Shown piece after piece: positions 1 to 12,660 of a stretch of DNA of 63,111 bases. Position 1 is the stretch's first letter. Every line of letters starts with the position of its first letter. The notes under the pieces were generated by a model that was given only the letters and a program-made list of their open reading frames with translations, searched no databases and was not told the DNA's origin. Made by a program: the position numbers and the translations under genes. Source of the stretch: Nemertoderma westbladi (lineage: Eukaryota; Xenacoelomorpha; Nemertodermatida; Nemertodermatidae); the NCBI GenBank assembly GCA_032718475.1, contig JAUCBJ010003679.1, positions 1 to 63,111 on the forward strand, read 5' to 3'.

Positions 1-1960
1 TGTTCCAAGTGGCAAGGAACAGATAACAGAGAGAACCCTGTCCGAAGTAGTGCAGATAACATTGACTCCTTCCCATCTCCTCTCCGCAAATTTCCGTCTA
101 CACGCGACTTGTCATATCTTCGTCTTCGGTATTTCGTAAGAATATAAAAACTTTAGGGATAAACTTATTGCAATATTCTTCTCTCGTTAAATTAATACAT
201 ATTAGTACAAATAAATTCAATTAACAAAATAATATATGTAATTCACAAGTAATAAACAATTTCTTTTGTTTTTAAAAGCTGGCCTCACCCGGTCACCTAA
301 CAACTCGTGTGGGCAATAAATTCAATAACTAATTCCGTTCTCTGTAAAACTAACAACACCCCAAAATCATGAAGGGTATACTACATATAGTGAGTGATAA
401 TTGCACAGCACATTGGGCGATATGTACTGACCATTGGTTGGGCCGTATAGAGAAGAGCCATTAACAAAGAAAGGCGCTATTAATAAGATAATATTGGAAT
501 CCAGGGTACAGTATATGTTTTTACCGAAGTTAAACCAATATTATTTATGCCCTTAGTAGCTCGATTACTACAGGGCCCTGGCAATAAAATGGGGCGAGCC
601 ACGTAATAAGGTAATAAATGAATAATGAATGGGGCGAGCCACGAAGTAAGTTAAGTGGACAATATATGAAGAAGCACAAATATGAATACTTCAATGAATT
701 TGCCCCCTGAATTTTCGGGCAGGGATTTTTACAACAACCAAGCGATATCTATTATACTACAAATGGTACGTTACAATCATAATGTGGATCGGTAACATAC
801 TGCTGTACTATATGACTCAGTATAAGCCTACTACTACCTGCTTGTACATACAGACATATAGGCTACTGATACTATATTTCTGACAGAAGGGTTTTACAAC
901 TATTTGCAATTTGGTGACCCTGATGGCTAGGCCTAGGAGTATTGATGGCAAGCGTTTAGCATTAGGAATATTGGTACACTGGTAATCCGATAAAAAAAAC
1001 CCTATATCTCAAAAGTATTGACTGCGGAGTGGTTCCTAAAAAGGTTAGCAGGCAGGAGAGCTCCAGTTCTTCCCTTAACGTCTGTCATTCTTTTTTTGTG
1101 TATTCTCTCTTCTTTTTGTGTACGTTTTTGTTTAAATTTTTTAAAATAGTTCAAAATTAATATATTAGCTAGTTTTTGTTATTTTAAAATTGTTGTTCTA
1201 GAACATGTTTGCTGGTATATAAAAATATTCAAGAATATTTTTCTGTAAACTTTTTAAGAGGTCTAAAACATAGTTGTAGAAATTTAGTATATAATAGCGA
1301 AAATGTTCGTGAATCATGAACAAAACATACAAATATAAGAAATGGCCAATATTATATTTATACATGTTGTTAAGTAATCCATTAATTTAACAATAAAACA
1401 ACATATTATATTGTGTATAATGTACCTTTAGCTCACTTCGGTCCCTTGTTTCAATATTTCAATCACTCGCTACGCTCGTTCGTGTAGATATTAACACTCA
1501 AGAGCGTCGAGAGATAAAGTGCTATATTATACACAATATAATAAATAGTTATTATTTTACATTCCATTTTTATACTAGCTAATATGCGATAATTTGAGTA
1601 ATTTACCACGATATTAAATATGACTGGACATTTAACTATTTATTTTTAAATAGGCCTCGGGCTACAGTATTGTAATTGTTATTTTCTTGAGCAACAAGAT
1701 GTTGGGTACTGGTACAGTGCGTACACCCCCTACCAAATTTATATACAGTATATAGATTTATTGTCATATTAAATTATTTTAGTTCGAAAATAAATCGCAC
1801 AAATATTTAATGCATAATATGACCCAGTCACCATAATATTATTTTATTCTATAGTATGTTAATATTGGCCAAAAAGAAATTATATAAGTAATACAGTAGT
1901 AAAGTCGTAACACGATTAACATTAATTTAAAAATGATCTAGGATTTTGTGGATGAAGCAG
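1..1960. other. AT-rich intergenic sequence, no gene seen
   Basis: No open frame with recognisable domains on either strand. The segment is AT-rich. Around 590-650 it has the dispersed motif GGGGCGAGCCACG, which recurs near 30,540 (inverted) and 53,900. A TTCTAGAA palindrome lies near 1,200. The first 357 bases run from TG to CA and contain TATAAAAA and AATAAA-like boxes, so a solo LTR is conceivable, but no partner LTR or primer site is visible. Confidence 0.5.
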
Positions 1961-1969
1961 CCTATCTTT

Positions 1970-4900
1970 TTAGTATCCTTCTTTATTAAATAAATCCCGT
2001 AAATCAGTATACGCAAGCCCAAAGTTTGACCGATCTTTTGCTGTTATTTTACACAAATATATAATATGTTGCTCGTCTTGGACAATTCCATTACATTCTG
2101 AACAAAATCGTTGGTTACGGGGTACAATTGGGTGTCGCCAGCGACCTCTCTCAACCATTAAATTATGTGAAGAAAGCCTGAACCGTGAAAAAGATATTCG
2201 CAAATGGTCAGGGACTGTACCTTGATATACTGGGTGAACTTGTAATAATGGGTTTATGCGAGTTTTGTAAATTTCATCTCTGGATTTGTTTGATTTCATG
2301 ATTATTTCGTTGATCTTCTCACGCACCGGCGGGGAATGAAAGAAATCGAGGGCTTCTGGGAAGTCATTTGTAAACAGTTTAGAAATTTGTTTATACGGGG
2401 TTTTCTCATCGAGATTAGCCAGTCTCTTCAAAAGGTTTTTTCGTCTCGATAATATTCTGTAGGTAATTGGTTCCAATCCAATTTCGGCTAGGCATATGTG
2501 AATCAGAATTGTTCCCCTCACTCCAAGGAGACACCGTATGGCCCTGTTGAATTCGGTTTCCAAGCTTGAGAAGTTGTTAGTTAATACAGTATCAGTACTA
2601 TAAAGAAGGCTGCTTTCCACACACGCTTGTAATACCTGTAATTTTATTTTGAAGGGCATGTTGTAGTTACGATTCAAAAATTTTATAAATTTATTTACTT
2701 GGTCAGATCGAGCTTGAGAAAAAATATTCAAGACTGATCTCATATTACCATCGGTGGTTATTGGCGAACCAAGGTACCAGTAATGGTCATAGTGAGAAAT
2801 TTCGATATTATTCCACCTGATTGGGTAGCGGTCATAGTTAACACCATTGATAACCATAAATTTTGTTTTGGTCTGGTTAACGCTCATTCCATACTCAGAA
2901 CAGTACGTCTTTAGTATTTCTAGTTTCGCTTGACATGCTGATAAACTCGTCGCTACAATAGCTGTATCGTCCATAAATAACAGACTGTTGATTAAACCAA
3001 GGAAACCATCGGGCCCGAATTCGCACAGTTTCTTTACCAGTAAATTTATATAAAACACAAATAATAACCCGGAAGATGGGGCACCTCGTTTGACACCAAT
3101 ATAGACGAGGATAATCGCAGTCTTTAGTATCATTGCTGTAGATTTGTATGATAAAATCAGAACTCGAAGGAATTTTTTCCCACAACCAGCCTTGGCCAAT
3201 TCTTCGAATAGTTTACGTCTGGATACTTTATCGTACGCTTTGGAAAAGTCTATATACAAGATCCAAAGCTTGGTTCTTTTTCTTTTAGCGAAATCGATAA
3301 ATAGACAGAGGCCTAGAATTTGTTCCTCACACGAACGACCTTTCTGTGCACCTGCCTGCTCTGTTAAAGGTTGAAACCAAAGCTGAAATCGAGCTGCTAG
3401 AACCGAATCCAACAGATTTCCAAGATAGCTACTAATTGCAATACCCCTATAGTTCCCGCAAATTCGAGGGTCTCCTTTCTTAAATAACACCACCAAACGG
3501 GTTACGCACCACATAGTTGGGTATATACAATAATTTAAAATTGTATTAAAAATAGCTAATATGAAGATTAGCCAGGTCATTGGTATAGATTTTAGGATTC
3601 CTGGTGGGATACCATCGCAACTGCTGGCCTTGTTGGGTTTTACTTTCTTTACTGCGTCGTCCAACTCATGGATATTTATATCGTCGTCAAGGATAGGGAT
3701 GGTTGGGCAGGTATCTGCAATCTCAAGATCTATCAGCGTATCTCCTGGGTCATCCACGTTGCCGAGTAGTGATTTGAAGTGGTTGTTAAATTCGCTTACA
3801 GTCGGTTGGTCTGCTTGGGTTTCGCATGTGCCGCGCCAATTTATCCCTCGCCTTATGCGGATCTTGAATCCTGATTTTTCAATAAGTTTTCCCACCGGGT
3901 GTAATCTTCAGGTGAGTTGGTCTCTGAGTCAGGATTCCTTTTAGCTCGCTCTAATGAAGAATCCGCGGCTGCGTACAAGGAATCATTAATTATCTGAGCT
4001 GCGGTGTCAATAAACTCACCATTCAAATAGTTTGTTTCACTAAAAATCTCCATTGGGGGTGTTGTCCTGTTTAGATAACTGGTTGTTTTATGCATATTTG
4101 TGTTCATCATATTTATTTTCCTTCTGGTATTGTTCTGGAATGAGTGGTCTCCCAGCAAAGAAGATTGTTCTAATAAGACACTCGCTGGCTGAATCGTTAA
4201 TCCGTGTAAATCCATACTTAAGAATATTGGAGCATGGTCAGAAGGAAATTGGGTATTTTTGATGGAAAACAGTTCGTTGATGTTATTGCCGATAATTATA
4301 TCTTGGTGGCAAATGGCAAGATCTATCTCAGATATCCATATATTTCGACGTTTGAAGGTTAACCCAGTTCTAAAGTATTTATCATTTATACAAAGATTAT
4401 TTAAAATTAATAAATCGTTCGGAGCTAATAAGTTTATTAATAACCGACCAGATGAGTTTTGAGGACTCTTGTCATCACTGCTTTCATATCTGGCGCTGGT
4501 GGGAAACGGTAGTTTTTCAAGATCTTCGAACTTTCCAATGTGTGAATTGAAATCACCTACGATAATCTGTTTCAAGTGGCTGAATGACTCGCTTATTCAT
4601 GTCTGAAGAGTTGGAAATAAGGTATCATCGTAATTGCAGGTGTTTGCATTCGGTTGTATATATACCCCACCAATGACTACAGATGGGAGGAAAGTAAATT
4701 GCAACCAAATAAACGCATCTTTATCAAAATCAACACGTGAAATTAAAGGTGACAAATAGCTACGTACGAACAACCCGATTCCTCCGTACCTTGATTTACA
4801 TAACAGATTCCAATAAAATACGAATCCTGGCATGTACAAACTACTAACAGTCTTTAATTCTTGGATGAATATTAAATCTGATTCGCTAAAAATTTTCTGA

Positions 4901-4978
4901 TTTCCGGTTAAGTCTAGTTTATCGCGTGTTCCTCCAATGTTCCATGAAGCAATTTTTAGAGTTTGATCGCTATTACAT
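1970..4978 (-). pseudogene. LINE ORF2: endonuclease-reverse transcriptase, broken
   Basis: Non-LTR retrotransposon ORF2 read on the minus strand. It begins near 4,978 with an AP-type (EEP) endonuclease start, IASWNIGGTRDKL, followed by FIQEL, GGIGLFVRS and IVGDFNSHIG (about 4,575-4,530). The reverse transcriptase follows (about 3,700-2,850): KASSCDGIP, FKKGDPRICGNYRGIAI, YIDFSKAYDKV and the catalytic box FMDDTAIVA, where FMDD replaces the usual YADD. A Cys-containing tail CSECN...HIIYLC (near 2,080-2,020) resembles the zinc-knuckle tail of many LINEs. One in-frame TGA (about 4,597) and one frameshift (about 3,890) disrupt the frame, so this copy is dead or nearly so, although the RT part is open for 641 codons. 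It pairs with the ORF1 just upstream. Clade not assigned. Confidence 0.85.
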
Positions 4979-5064
4979 AGAGTCTCTTTTTATGATAACG
5001 AAATGCTTAGGCAGACAGCGGTTTCATGATTAAAATTAAGTTTTACGACCACGAAACTGGTCAA

Positions 5065-5993
5065 CTACAATACCGTTACCGTGAGTTTCTTTGAAATTAT
5101 CTCAACTGTTTTGCCTTGGTTCTCAGCTTTGCTTTCTTCCGTTCTCTTGGCTTCATGGAGTCGAGCCCACTCCTTCCTTATGGCTGGGTGTGTGTCGGGT
5201 TTCATATATATATTGATTGTTTCCTGGTTGTTTGCCAATAATTTCCGTTTGTCCAAAACTTCTCGTCGTCTTCTTGTAGATACGAAGCTGACCAAAATAG
5301 ATCGGTATATAACCTTTCCATTTCTATTCATTATAGGACGGTCTGGTACAGCCGGCACAGCATTCTTAAAAATGCAGCTGCAATGCAGCATGCCAATCCT
5401 AGTAGTAGTAGTAGTACGGTCTGGTATTTTCCCAAGTCTGTGAACATCTGATACTGCGCTCATTGTCTCGTTATTGCACCCTAGACTGCGGAGTAGAGCG
5501 TCAACCTTACAATTATCATCAGTGGTGGCCATAAAATCTTCGCGTTCAGGGATTCCGTGGATTACTATTTGTTTAGCGCGCCGCTCGTTATCTATCGTAT
5601 CAAAAAAGCGTTGGTGATTTTGACTGTTTGCCTAAGAATTTCGTTATCTTTTCGTAGACCCGATACTTCGGCGTGTAGTTTTTCGTTTTCTTTCTGTAAT
5701 AGTTCGATCTTTAATGTGTGGCTTTTGACTTCATCCAAGTCCATTTTCATTCCGCGAATCTCTGTCATTAGAGCCATAAACTGTCCTTTCGAGTCGGCTG
5801 GCACATCGTCTTCCTCGCAGACAGATGAAACTCGCCGGTTATTCTATGCTCCCGATGTTTGGGAGTTTGGATTCATCGACGCAAGTACCAATCGGTTGGT
5901 TAACGTTTCCTTGTTGCCGGTTGTAGGGAGACCATGTGCAGAAAGTTCGTTAATAATGTCCTGTTTATGAGTAGTAGATTCGCTTGACGACAT
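5065..5993 (-). pseudogene. LINE ORF1: SAP motif, coiled coil, RRM-like domain; broken
   Basis: First ORF of the LINE whose ORF2 follows at 4,978. ATG is at 5,993. Residues about 10-35 (DIINELSAHGLPTTGNKETL) match the SAP DNA-binding motif (helix, GL.ttG.K..L..R). After an in-frame TAG near 5,844 the same frame continues with a heptad-rich coiled coil (LDEVKSHTLKIELLQKENEK, about 5,730-5,640). After a frameshift near 5,560 comes a domain like LINE ORF1 RRM/CTD regions: DVHRLGK, ILVSFVSTRRRREVLDKRKL, then a YMKPDTHPAIRKEW segment. Such proteins bind element RNA and chaperone it. The domain order is seen directly; the function is from family knowledge. Confidence 0.7.
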
Positions 5994-6152
5994 CTTCTTG
6001 ATTTTTCCCAACTTCAGAAATTTTCAATACACTGTAGGCCAATACAGTAATACCGGTACTTTAATAACTTTAATCACTAACTTTAATTACTAACTTTAAT
6101 CAACAAGCTAGTTTTTGATAATTTATTTTTTTTAATGTACCAGTACATGTTA

Positions 6153-6322
6153 GGCTGCGTTCACACTACAAAAAAAATTACAGGAAATTTATTTTTTTCT
6201 AGAACGCCTTTATGTATTATATTAGGCCTATATAATGTGTTATTATTTATTATTGCTAGCTTATTATAGCTATATTTATTTGCTTTTGACTTTGACTTTG
6301 ACTCGGTAGCGTGAACGCGGCC
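6153..6322. mobile_element. PIF/Harbinger-type MITE
   Basis: Short non-coding element with terminal inverted repeats: GGCTGCGTTCACACTAC on the left and the inverse GGTAGCGTGAACGCGGCC on the right. It is flanked by TTA on both sides (6,150-6,152 and 6,323-6,325), the three-base target duplication typical of PIF/Harbinger elements. The interior is AT-rich with a short TTTGAC repeat. It lies just 5' of the LINE. Confidence 0.75.
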
Positions 6323-6325
6323 TTA

Positions 6326-7779
6326 TATATTTTATTTAAAAAAAATTAATGTTCTAGAACAAATATTTTTTGTTCTAAAACATTTTTTTAGACAAAAGCC
6401 TGGTTTGTATTTAAAAAGCATGGTATGGTTATAAAACGTGTATAAAATAAATAAAATAATTGTATACTGTTTGCATACTTTACCAGTACCAAGTTCATGT
6501 GTGTGTGGATTGAGTAGTCAAGCATCAAGTTTCTGTGTGTGAGGGGGTCCAGCAACAAGTTTCCTAAACAATTTATAGAAACAAGTTGTAGAAACAAGTT
6601 GCTCCGTGTGAGGGGGGCCTTTACCTTGGCTCCAATTTAGGTTAGTCACCATCGAAACTTGTTATTAAAAACAAGTAACCCCAATTAAAGTATACTGTAT
6701 TACAGTAGCTACCGTTGATCATTTCTTCCAATTAATAGTAACAATAATTTTAAAAAAATACCAGATATAGAATTTTTATAAAATATTCCAAACAGGAAAT
6801 AATTGTTCTGAAACGTTTTTTATGCATTACGTAATTTTAACATACTGTGTGTCATTTTAAAGAAATTACGAATATTGCACTACTGTAGAAGGCAGGCCAG
6901 CATTAGTTCACCTTGAATGGAGTTAACCATTTTCATCGAACTTTTTTATGGTGTTAAATGTGTTGTTATGCAATTATTTCATGTGTGATTGTTCCCTAAA
7001 GGACTAAAGTACGTTTTTAAATAAAATTTTTTGTTCTAGAACACTTGGCGATTAATAGCTAATTTCAAGCTAAAAAGGTACAGTATTATAATTTAATAGC
7101 TACCATTAATAGAATTGTAGGCCTACTGTATATTGAATCGTAATGTAATCGTACATTTCTTTAATATCTTATAAAAGGTACTAGCTAACACAAAATCAAA
7201 ATTACTGCCTACCATCATACTGGCAGAAGGTCAAATATTTGTTCTAGAACAAAAAACCTCTTGATAATTTCCATTTTCACAAGAAAAATGTTTAAAAATT
7301 TTTCAAATTTATTTTTTTCCACTAGCTAAAAAACGTACTAGCTACAGTAACACCAAATCAAAATTACTAGCTACCATCCCACTTACAATGTGCGTAGTAC
7401 TGTAGTAGGCCTACAGTAAACATTTTGGTCACAATGTTGTAAATATACTAAAATTATTATTAACTAACATTAGAAACACTGAAAAATATTCAATTTTTAG
7501 CTGATTTGTCTCAAAATTCTAGAACATAAAAACCATAGCTATTTAAAAAAAAAACTAAAAAAAGGAAAAGTTTGTCTTCCATGTTTTGTAAATATAACAA
7601 GATTATAGTGAAAAAAATATTTTTAACGCTATTTAAAAAGTTCGTTGAAAATGGTGACCCAAGGTGAACTACAGTAATGCCGGCAGGCCTACACTAAAGG
7701 CTGCACTTTTTTAGTAACTATGTGTTAGATTACGTACTATATGTAGTAGATATGTGTTAGATTACGTACTGTAGTAGAT
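6326..7779. other. AT-rich upstream region of A/B locus copy 1
   Basis: No gene seen. Holds at least four TTCTAGAA or near palindromes (about 6,355, 7,033, 7,233 and 7,518) in the context TTGTTCTAGAACA, plus scattered CTAGCTAC motifs. A block near 6,635 (CTCCAATTTAGGTTAGT) is repeated near 30,690, so the segment is paralogous to 30.6-32.2 kb. Confidence 0.55.
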
Positions 7780-8265
7780 ATGGCTGCTAAATTTAAAGAT
7801 GATGCAGACGATTTGCTTGCTCAAAGTGGGGATTATCAAGCAACATTAGAAAAAGCAGGTAATATTGACAGCAAAAAATATTCAATATTTTCTAAAACTG
7901 AATTTGAAGAATGGCTTCGGGAATTGGATGATATCAGTTCTCAATCGAAAGGATCAGATTCTAGTAACTCAGATGGAGAACCAACAAATTGTAACAATGA
8001 ACCTCCAGTTAAGATTGGGAATTACCCTGGAATGGTAGTGGATGTCGACACTGAAGAAAAACCCATAGATCCAGAACATCAACATTACATTATAAATACA
8101 TTGAGTAACTGGCAGTTCTCCTTAAAACGACTCTATAAAAACATAGACACGGAACTAGGTGTTAAAAAGCCATGTGCGTACATGCACATCATGCACACCA
8201 TAACCCGCAAAATATATTTTTTAGGATTTCATTTCATTTTCAACATTTTCATTAAAAAAAAATAA
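7780..8265 (+). CDS. unknown protein A, copy 1
   Basis: Open frame of 161 codons starting at ATG in a plausible context (AGATATGG). The protein is acidic, with a Ser/Asn-rich middle and no domain I recognise. Its core (EPTNCNNEPPVKIGNYPG, then VVDVDTEEKPIDPEHQHYI) is almost identical to that of the ORF at 32,213. The two differ at the N-terminus (a LAQSGDY segment is shared) and after LSNW. Similarity of the DNA continues past the stop in copy 2 (ACCCGCAA...TTTTAGG). It could be a first coding exon joined to ORF B at about 12.9 kb, or a separate small gene of an unknown mobile element. Confidence 0.5.
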   Translation: MAAKFKDDADDLLAQSGDYQATLEKAGNIDSKKYSIFSKTEFEEWLRELDDISSQSKGSDSSNSDGEPTNCNNEPPVKIGNYPGMVVDVDTEEKPIDPEHQHYIINTLSNWQFSLKRLYKNIDTELGVKKPCAYMHIMHTITRKIYFLGFHFIFNIFIKKK

Positions 8266-8448
8266 AAATTTCAGCATGAAAAATAAATCTAGGTTTTTAA
8301 AACATAACTGTTTCCAAGATCAGAAGATACAGAAGAATTAAAAAAAATTAAAAATTTGTTAATATTTATAATCCATACATATGGAACAACTGAGAGTTTA
8401 GAATGTTAAATTTTACATCCAATGTAAGTAAAAAATCAGTAATGGGAT

Positions 8449-8763
8449 TTAAGTGCCGCCATATATGTTAAGGTTCGTTAAATTACTTTCGGGATCAAGG
8501 TGGGAAAATGTTTGATTTAAGATATTAGTGTCAGGTAAGATAATTTTGGTTGGAAAAATATCGGCGTCATTTGTATAAACTGAATAAAAAGGAAAAATTT
8601 CGGAGTAACAATAAATGCAATAAATATCAGCTCTAGTTCGCTCAGCATCGACAAGTTCATAAGGGCGTAGGTACAAACCCCAAGGTAGGTGGTATTTATG
8701 AGAACAAAGGTTGCAAGTAAAAGTATTATCGATCAGCTTGAAACTAGAAAAGAAAAGCTGCAT
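8449..8763 (-). CDS. hypothetical protein with two CxxC pairs
   Basis: A 104-codon frame with ATG at 8,763 and stop at 8,449. It contains TCNLCSHKYHLPWG (about residues 15-30) and DIYCIYCYSE (about 45-55). The spacing CxxC-n28-CxxC is that of a zinc ribbon. No family recognised and no second copy seen. It lies between protein A copy 1 and a gypsy remnant, on the opposite strand. It may be a real exon or a leftover of an unidentified element; chance is not excluded. Confidence 0.35.
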   Translation of the reverse strand: MQLFFSSFKLIDNTFTCNLCSHKYHLPWGLYLRPYELVDAERTRADIYCIYCYSEIFPFYSVYTNDADIFPTKIILPDTNILNQTFSHLDPESNLTNLNIYGGT

Positions 8764-8789
8764 GCGTTATGAGTATGGGACATTAGGGT

Positions 8790-8802
8790 GGGGGGGGGGG
8801 GG
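8790..8802. repeat. poly(G) tract
   Basis: Homopolymer run of about a dozen G, next to the zinc-ribbon-like ORF. Similar G/C runs occur near 34,058, 37,575, 37,926-37,946, 53,743 and 58,190-58,228. Confidence 0.8.
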
Positions 8803-9540
8803 CAGGTTGACAAAGAACAGTACAATGTGAGACCTTACTATTTACAGGCACAGATTAGCCATAAAGGTAACAACCCTTCACCATGTTTTAGTAATCAAAG
8901 TTAGAGCCGTACCAGAATCGGTGGCTGAATACAAAAGGATGATGAATCATATTACAGCACAGTATATAAGTCAAATCATCTTACACGGCATTGGGTTGTA
9001 TATAAATCAAATTAAAGTCTCAAAATACAAACAAGGTGTTATTTAGAATGTCGTTAAACGACTTCAACATCAGATTGGCTGTCATCGAGTAGATCATCGT
9101 TAGTTAGACTGTTGGCGTCCCGTAACTGTCGGATGGCGACTTGTTACGAGATCCACCACTGGAAGATCCACCACGCGAGAGGGAACGTACCGGTTCGGTT
9201 CAGCAACCTGTCCAGAGCGGGGTCGAGCGTTCCGGGATTGGCCACCTTTTCTTTGTTAAGGCTCTGCCCGAATTCGCAGTTCGATCAACGTTAGTAGCTC
9301 ATTTATGTCTTCGTGATTCCGGATAAGTAAAGGGACTTCTGTGGATTTAATAATTAAACTTAATAATAATATAATAATAATAATTTAAATTCTGCGAATA
9401 TAAGTTTTTGTTTTTTTATTTTGACTACATCCCGTAGGAGCGTAACGTGATTCGGTATCAGGTGCTCTGCGAAATACAGGCCTTCTGGTATTTTTTCGCG
9501 GTTTTGTTTAGAGAATAGCTTGAAGCGTTGCGAGTGGCCC
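8803..9540. other. no gene seen
   Basis: Between the zinc-ribbon-like ORF and the gypsy remnant. Short overlapping frames at 9,112-9,326 are GC-richer than the surroundings and could be a decayed retroelement gag, but I find no motif. A short TAA/ATA-rich run lies near 9,362. Confidence 0.4.
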
Positions 9541-11760
9541 ATAGATCAAATTATTATCGGGTGGGTCTGTCTTCTTTCCGCCGTCCGAGTCAGTAAAATT
9601 GATCTGGTACGTGCTTATCACCAGATACCTGTTGGTTTGTGCAAGAAGACATACCAAAACCTGCCATATTTGAATTCATCCGCACTCCATATGGCCTCCG
9701 CAATGCAGGTCAAATATTTCAACGATTTATACATAGAGTTTGTGGCAAATATAGATTCCATATTCATTTATAAGGTTATATACTTTTAGTTAATTGCAAC
9801 CATCTAGAACAAAAGCATCACCTTCGAATTCTATTTCAAAGACTAGCAGAGAGTATGGATTGGTAATATAATAAAGATAAATCTGATTTGGGTAAGTCAC
9901 ATTTAACATTCCTAGGCCATAATATTAGTAAAGATGGAATAACACCGTTAGCAGAGTGAGTTCAAGCAGTGCAAGACTACCCAACACCGGCGACAACGAA
10001 GGAATTACAGAAGTTTTTGGGGATGGTAAATTATTACCACAGTTTTATCCCCAATGCATCTGGAGGGTTGAATCCATTGTATATAGCTTTAAAGCATAAT
10101 TCAAAAAATTTCACCTGGTACCCATCATATAACGAAACATTTATGAATGTGAAAACAGCTTTAGCAAAGGCAGCCATGCTCTACCACCAACAAGCTAATG
10201 CTGATACTGCAATTACGACCGATGCCTCTGACATTGGTGTTGGAGCTGTTGGAACAATAAATAGATAAAGAATGGCGCCCGGTCGCATTATTTTCAAAGA
10301 AATTCCATCCTGCCGAAACACGTTACAGCGCATTTGACAAGGAATTACTTGCAATAGTGCTCAGCATTAAACATTTAGGTACTTTGTCGAAGGCCAAAGG
10401 TTTAGCATTTATACGGACAAAACCCCTAACATTTGCATTAAAATCAGGCCATGAACCATTACTGCCACGACAATCACACCAATTATTGTCCTTCATATCA
10501 GAATTTTCTTGCAATATATTCCACATCTCAGGGAAAGACAATTCAGTCGCAGACTCATTATCCCGAGCTCCACTATCAACCAATACAATACAGTCATCAA
10601 CTATCGATTAAACTCTATTGTCTGAGTCTCAAGAAATTGATACCAACTGCTACAACAAATTTAGTTCTATGGGATGCCCCTATAGAAAATTCCAAACATA
10701 CAGTGACATATCGACTTGAGTTGCTAGAACATTAGTGCATCAAAGTTGGCAACGATCAATTTTTGAAACACTACTGTACAGCCTTAGTCATCCTGGTGTT
10801 AAGTCAACAAGCAAATTAATAACATCGCGTTTTGAATGGTATAAAATCAACCGTGATTTTACTGCATGGATGCAAACTTGCCTACAATTTAAAAAAAACA
10901 AAGATCCATCGACATACAAACTCAGTAATTTATCGCTTCAACACTCCAGATCAACGATTTTCTGATATTCACATCGACATAGTGGGTCCATTGCTATATT
11001 CACAAGGATGCACATATTTATTTACCTGTAGACAGATACATCAGATGGGCAAAAAACCTGTTCCAAAAAAACTCTTTAGATAAAGCTTGCGCCAGGGCTT
11101 TGCTGTCCCAGTGGATCTCTCGATTCTGAGTACCAAATACAATACAATCAGACCGAGGGGGGTCAGTTCGAATCAGATCTTTGGTTTAATCTCAATAAAC
11201 TCCTAGGAACAACAATAAAAAGAACCACGGCCTACCTCCCACAGTCAAATGATATCGTAGAACGATATCATTGACAACTCAAAACTTCATTAAAAGCTCG
11301 CTTGCACAACAACAATTGGTATGACGAGTTACCAATCATAATGTTGGGGTTACGCGATATTTCTAACGAGGACCTTGGTTGTATGGCTACCAAGAGAATA
11401 TTTCACCGCTTCACAAACTCCTAAAGGCGCAGAAATCTATAAATTATTGCGTACCCTGCAACATTGCATATGCAATGCCCACGTCCACCTTTCACCATAC
11501 AAACTGTTATAATTCCATGTTATTCATACCAATTGAATTGCGGACATCTAACATCGTTTTCATCCATAGGATGCTTAAAGTTCAACACTGCAATGTCCTT
11601 ATGAAGGACCCTTCAAAGTAATCTTGTAAATCGAATAAATGGAAAAAGGGGACACGGTCAGCATTGATAGACTAAAACCAGCGCGATGTTTTCATGAACC
11701 AACGAATAAGATCGTGTTACGGCCAACCAATAAAAACTTCGGTGCGATAATTAATTAATA
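9541..11760 (+). pseudogene. decayed Ty3/gypsy pol (RT-RNase H-integrase)
   Basis: A degenerate LTR-retrotransposon pol in several frames. In order: RT start KIDLVRAYHQIPV (about 9,598); FLGHN.S.DGITP (about 9,912) and FLGMVNYYHSFIPNA (about 10,018); RNase H DASDIGVGAV (about 10,220), RYSAFDKELLAIV, and ISGKDNSVADSLSR (about 10,530); integrase LSHPGVKSTSKLITSRF (about 10,783), DIHIDIVGPLLYSQGCTYLF (about 10,970), LLGTTIKRTTAYLPQSN (about 11,200) and ERYH (about 11,258). The middle of the RT, including the YLDD box, is deleted or scrambled, and many stops interrupt it. It sits between ORF A copy 1 and ORF B copy 1, which explains why that spacing is larger than in copy 2. Confidence 0.85.
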
Positions 11761-11929
11761 ACTAACTGCTATCTAATAATTATAATTTTATATTGTTATA
11801 GTGTCTTGTTGACACTGGTGGAGGGCTTATGTAGGATCATCCATTCAATTAACCAAACAAATTGATACAGTAGACTAATATTGCATGATGTACTTATATT
11901 ACATGAATGACATTCAAACTTCCTTGTCT

Positions 11930-12660
11930 TTCATTCGCTTTCTGAATTTCTTTGAATGTCTTACCATCTATCATATTGACATCAGATTTGCCAGCATTCC
12001 TATTGAGTAAACATCGATCTCAATGATATTTTCTCTAATATTTTTTGAAATCTTGAATATATATACATCATCATCACTGTCTGGGTCTATTTATAGTTGT
12101 TTAATTTTAGGTTGCATTTCACCATCCACATCATCATCAGATGATACACTCTCAATAATTGCCCTCATTCCAGACCTAGAAGTTGTTGTTCGACACATAT
12201 TTGCAAAGTGGTTGACTTATGGCAATAATTTCATTTTCTTATAGTGCAGGAAATACTTTACCTCCATGGAAATTACTTGAATATCCACATCCATAACATT
12301 GTTTATTTATCTTATTGTATTCTTGCGTTTTATAATATTTATCTTTAGTTGACTTAGAGATATTTTACTTGCTGGAATTTGTATTTGGAAATTTTGTTAT
12401 CTTCAGTTGGTCTGCCAGAGACTTCAATTTCTGTAACGTGAGCATTTGCTGCTTCCACAGCATAAGTTATTTTTAAAATAGACTCTAAGGTAAGTTTTTG
12501 CCTAAGTCTTTCTCAACTTTTGTCAATTAATCTGATCTATAATATCCCTTTCCAGCGAATATTCTTCAAATTTGAAATGCAAAGCGGCTGTTCGAAGTCG
12601 AGCTACAAAATTCAGCAATGTATCATCTTCTTCTTACGGTAGGAGATGGTGCATGAAGTT
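11930..12660 (-). pseudogene. decayed Ty3/gypsy gag-protease remnant
   Basis: On the minus strand, the reading starting near 12,640 gives gag-like DDTLLNFVARLRTAAL.F.F and RDIIDQI, with stops. Near 12,300 comes a zinc-knuckle-like CYGCGYSSNFHGG followed by FPA, and near 12,020-11,950 a protease-end-like RNAGKSDVNMIDGKTF. This order (gag, knuckle, protease) fits a gypsy element unrelated in strand to the pol at 9.5-11.8 kb. The N-terminus, protease active site and LTRs are not visible. Confidence 0.6.

Noticed and set aside
1-357. Possible solo LTR (TG...CA with TATA and AATAAA-like boxes)
   Set aside because: No second LTR, primer site, polypurine tract or target duplication can be seen at the window edge.
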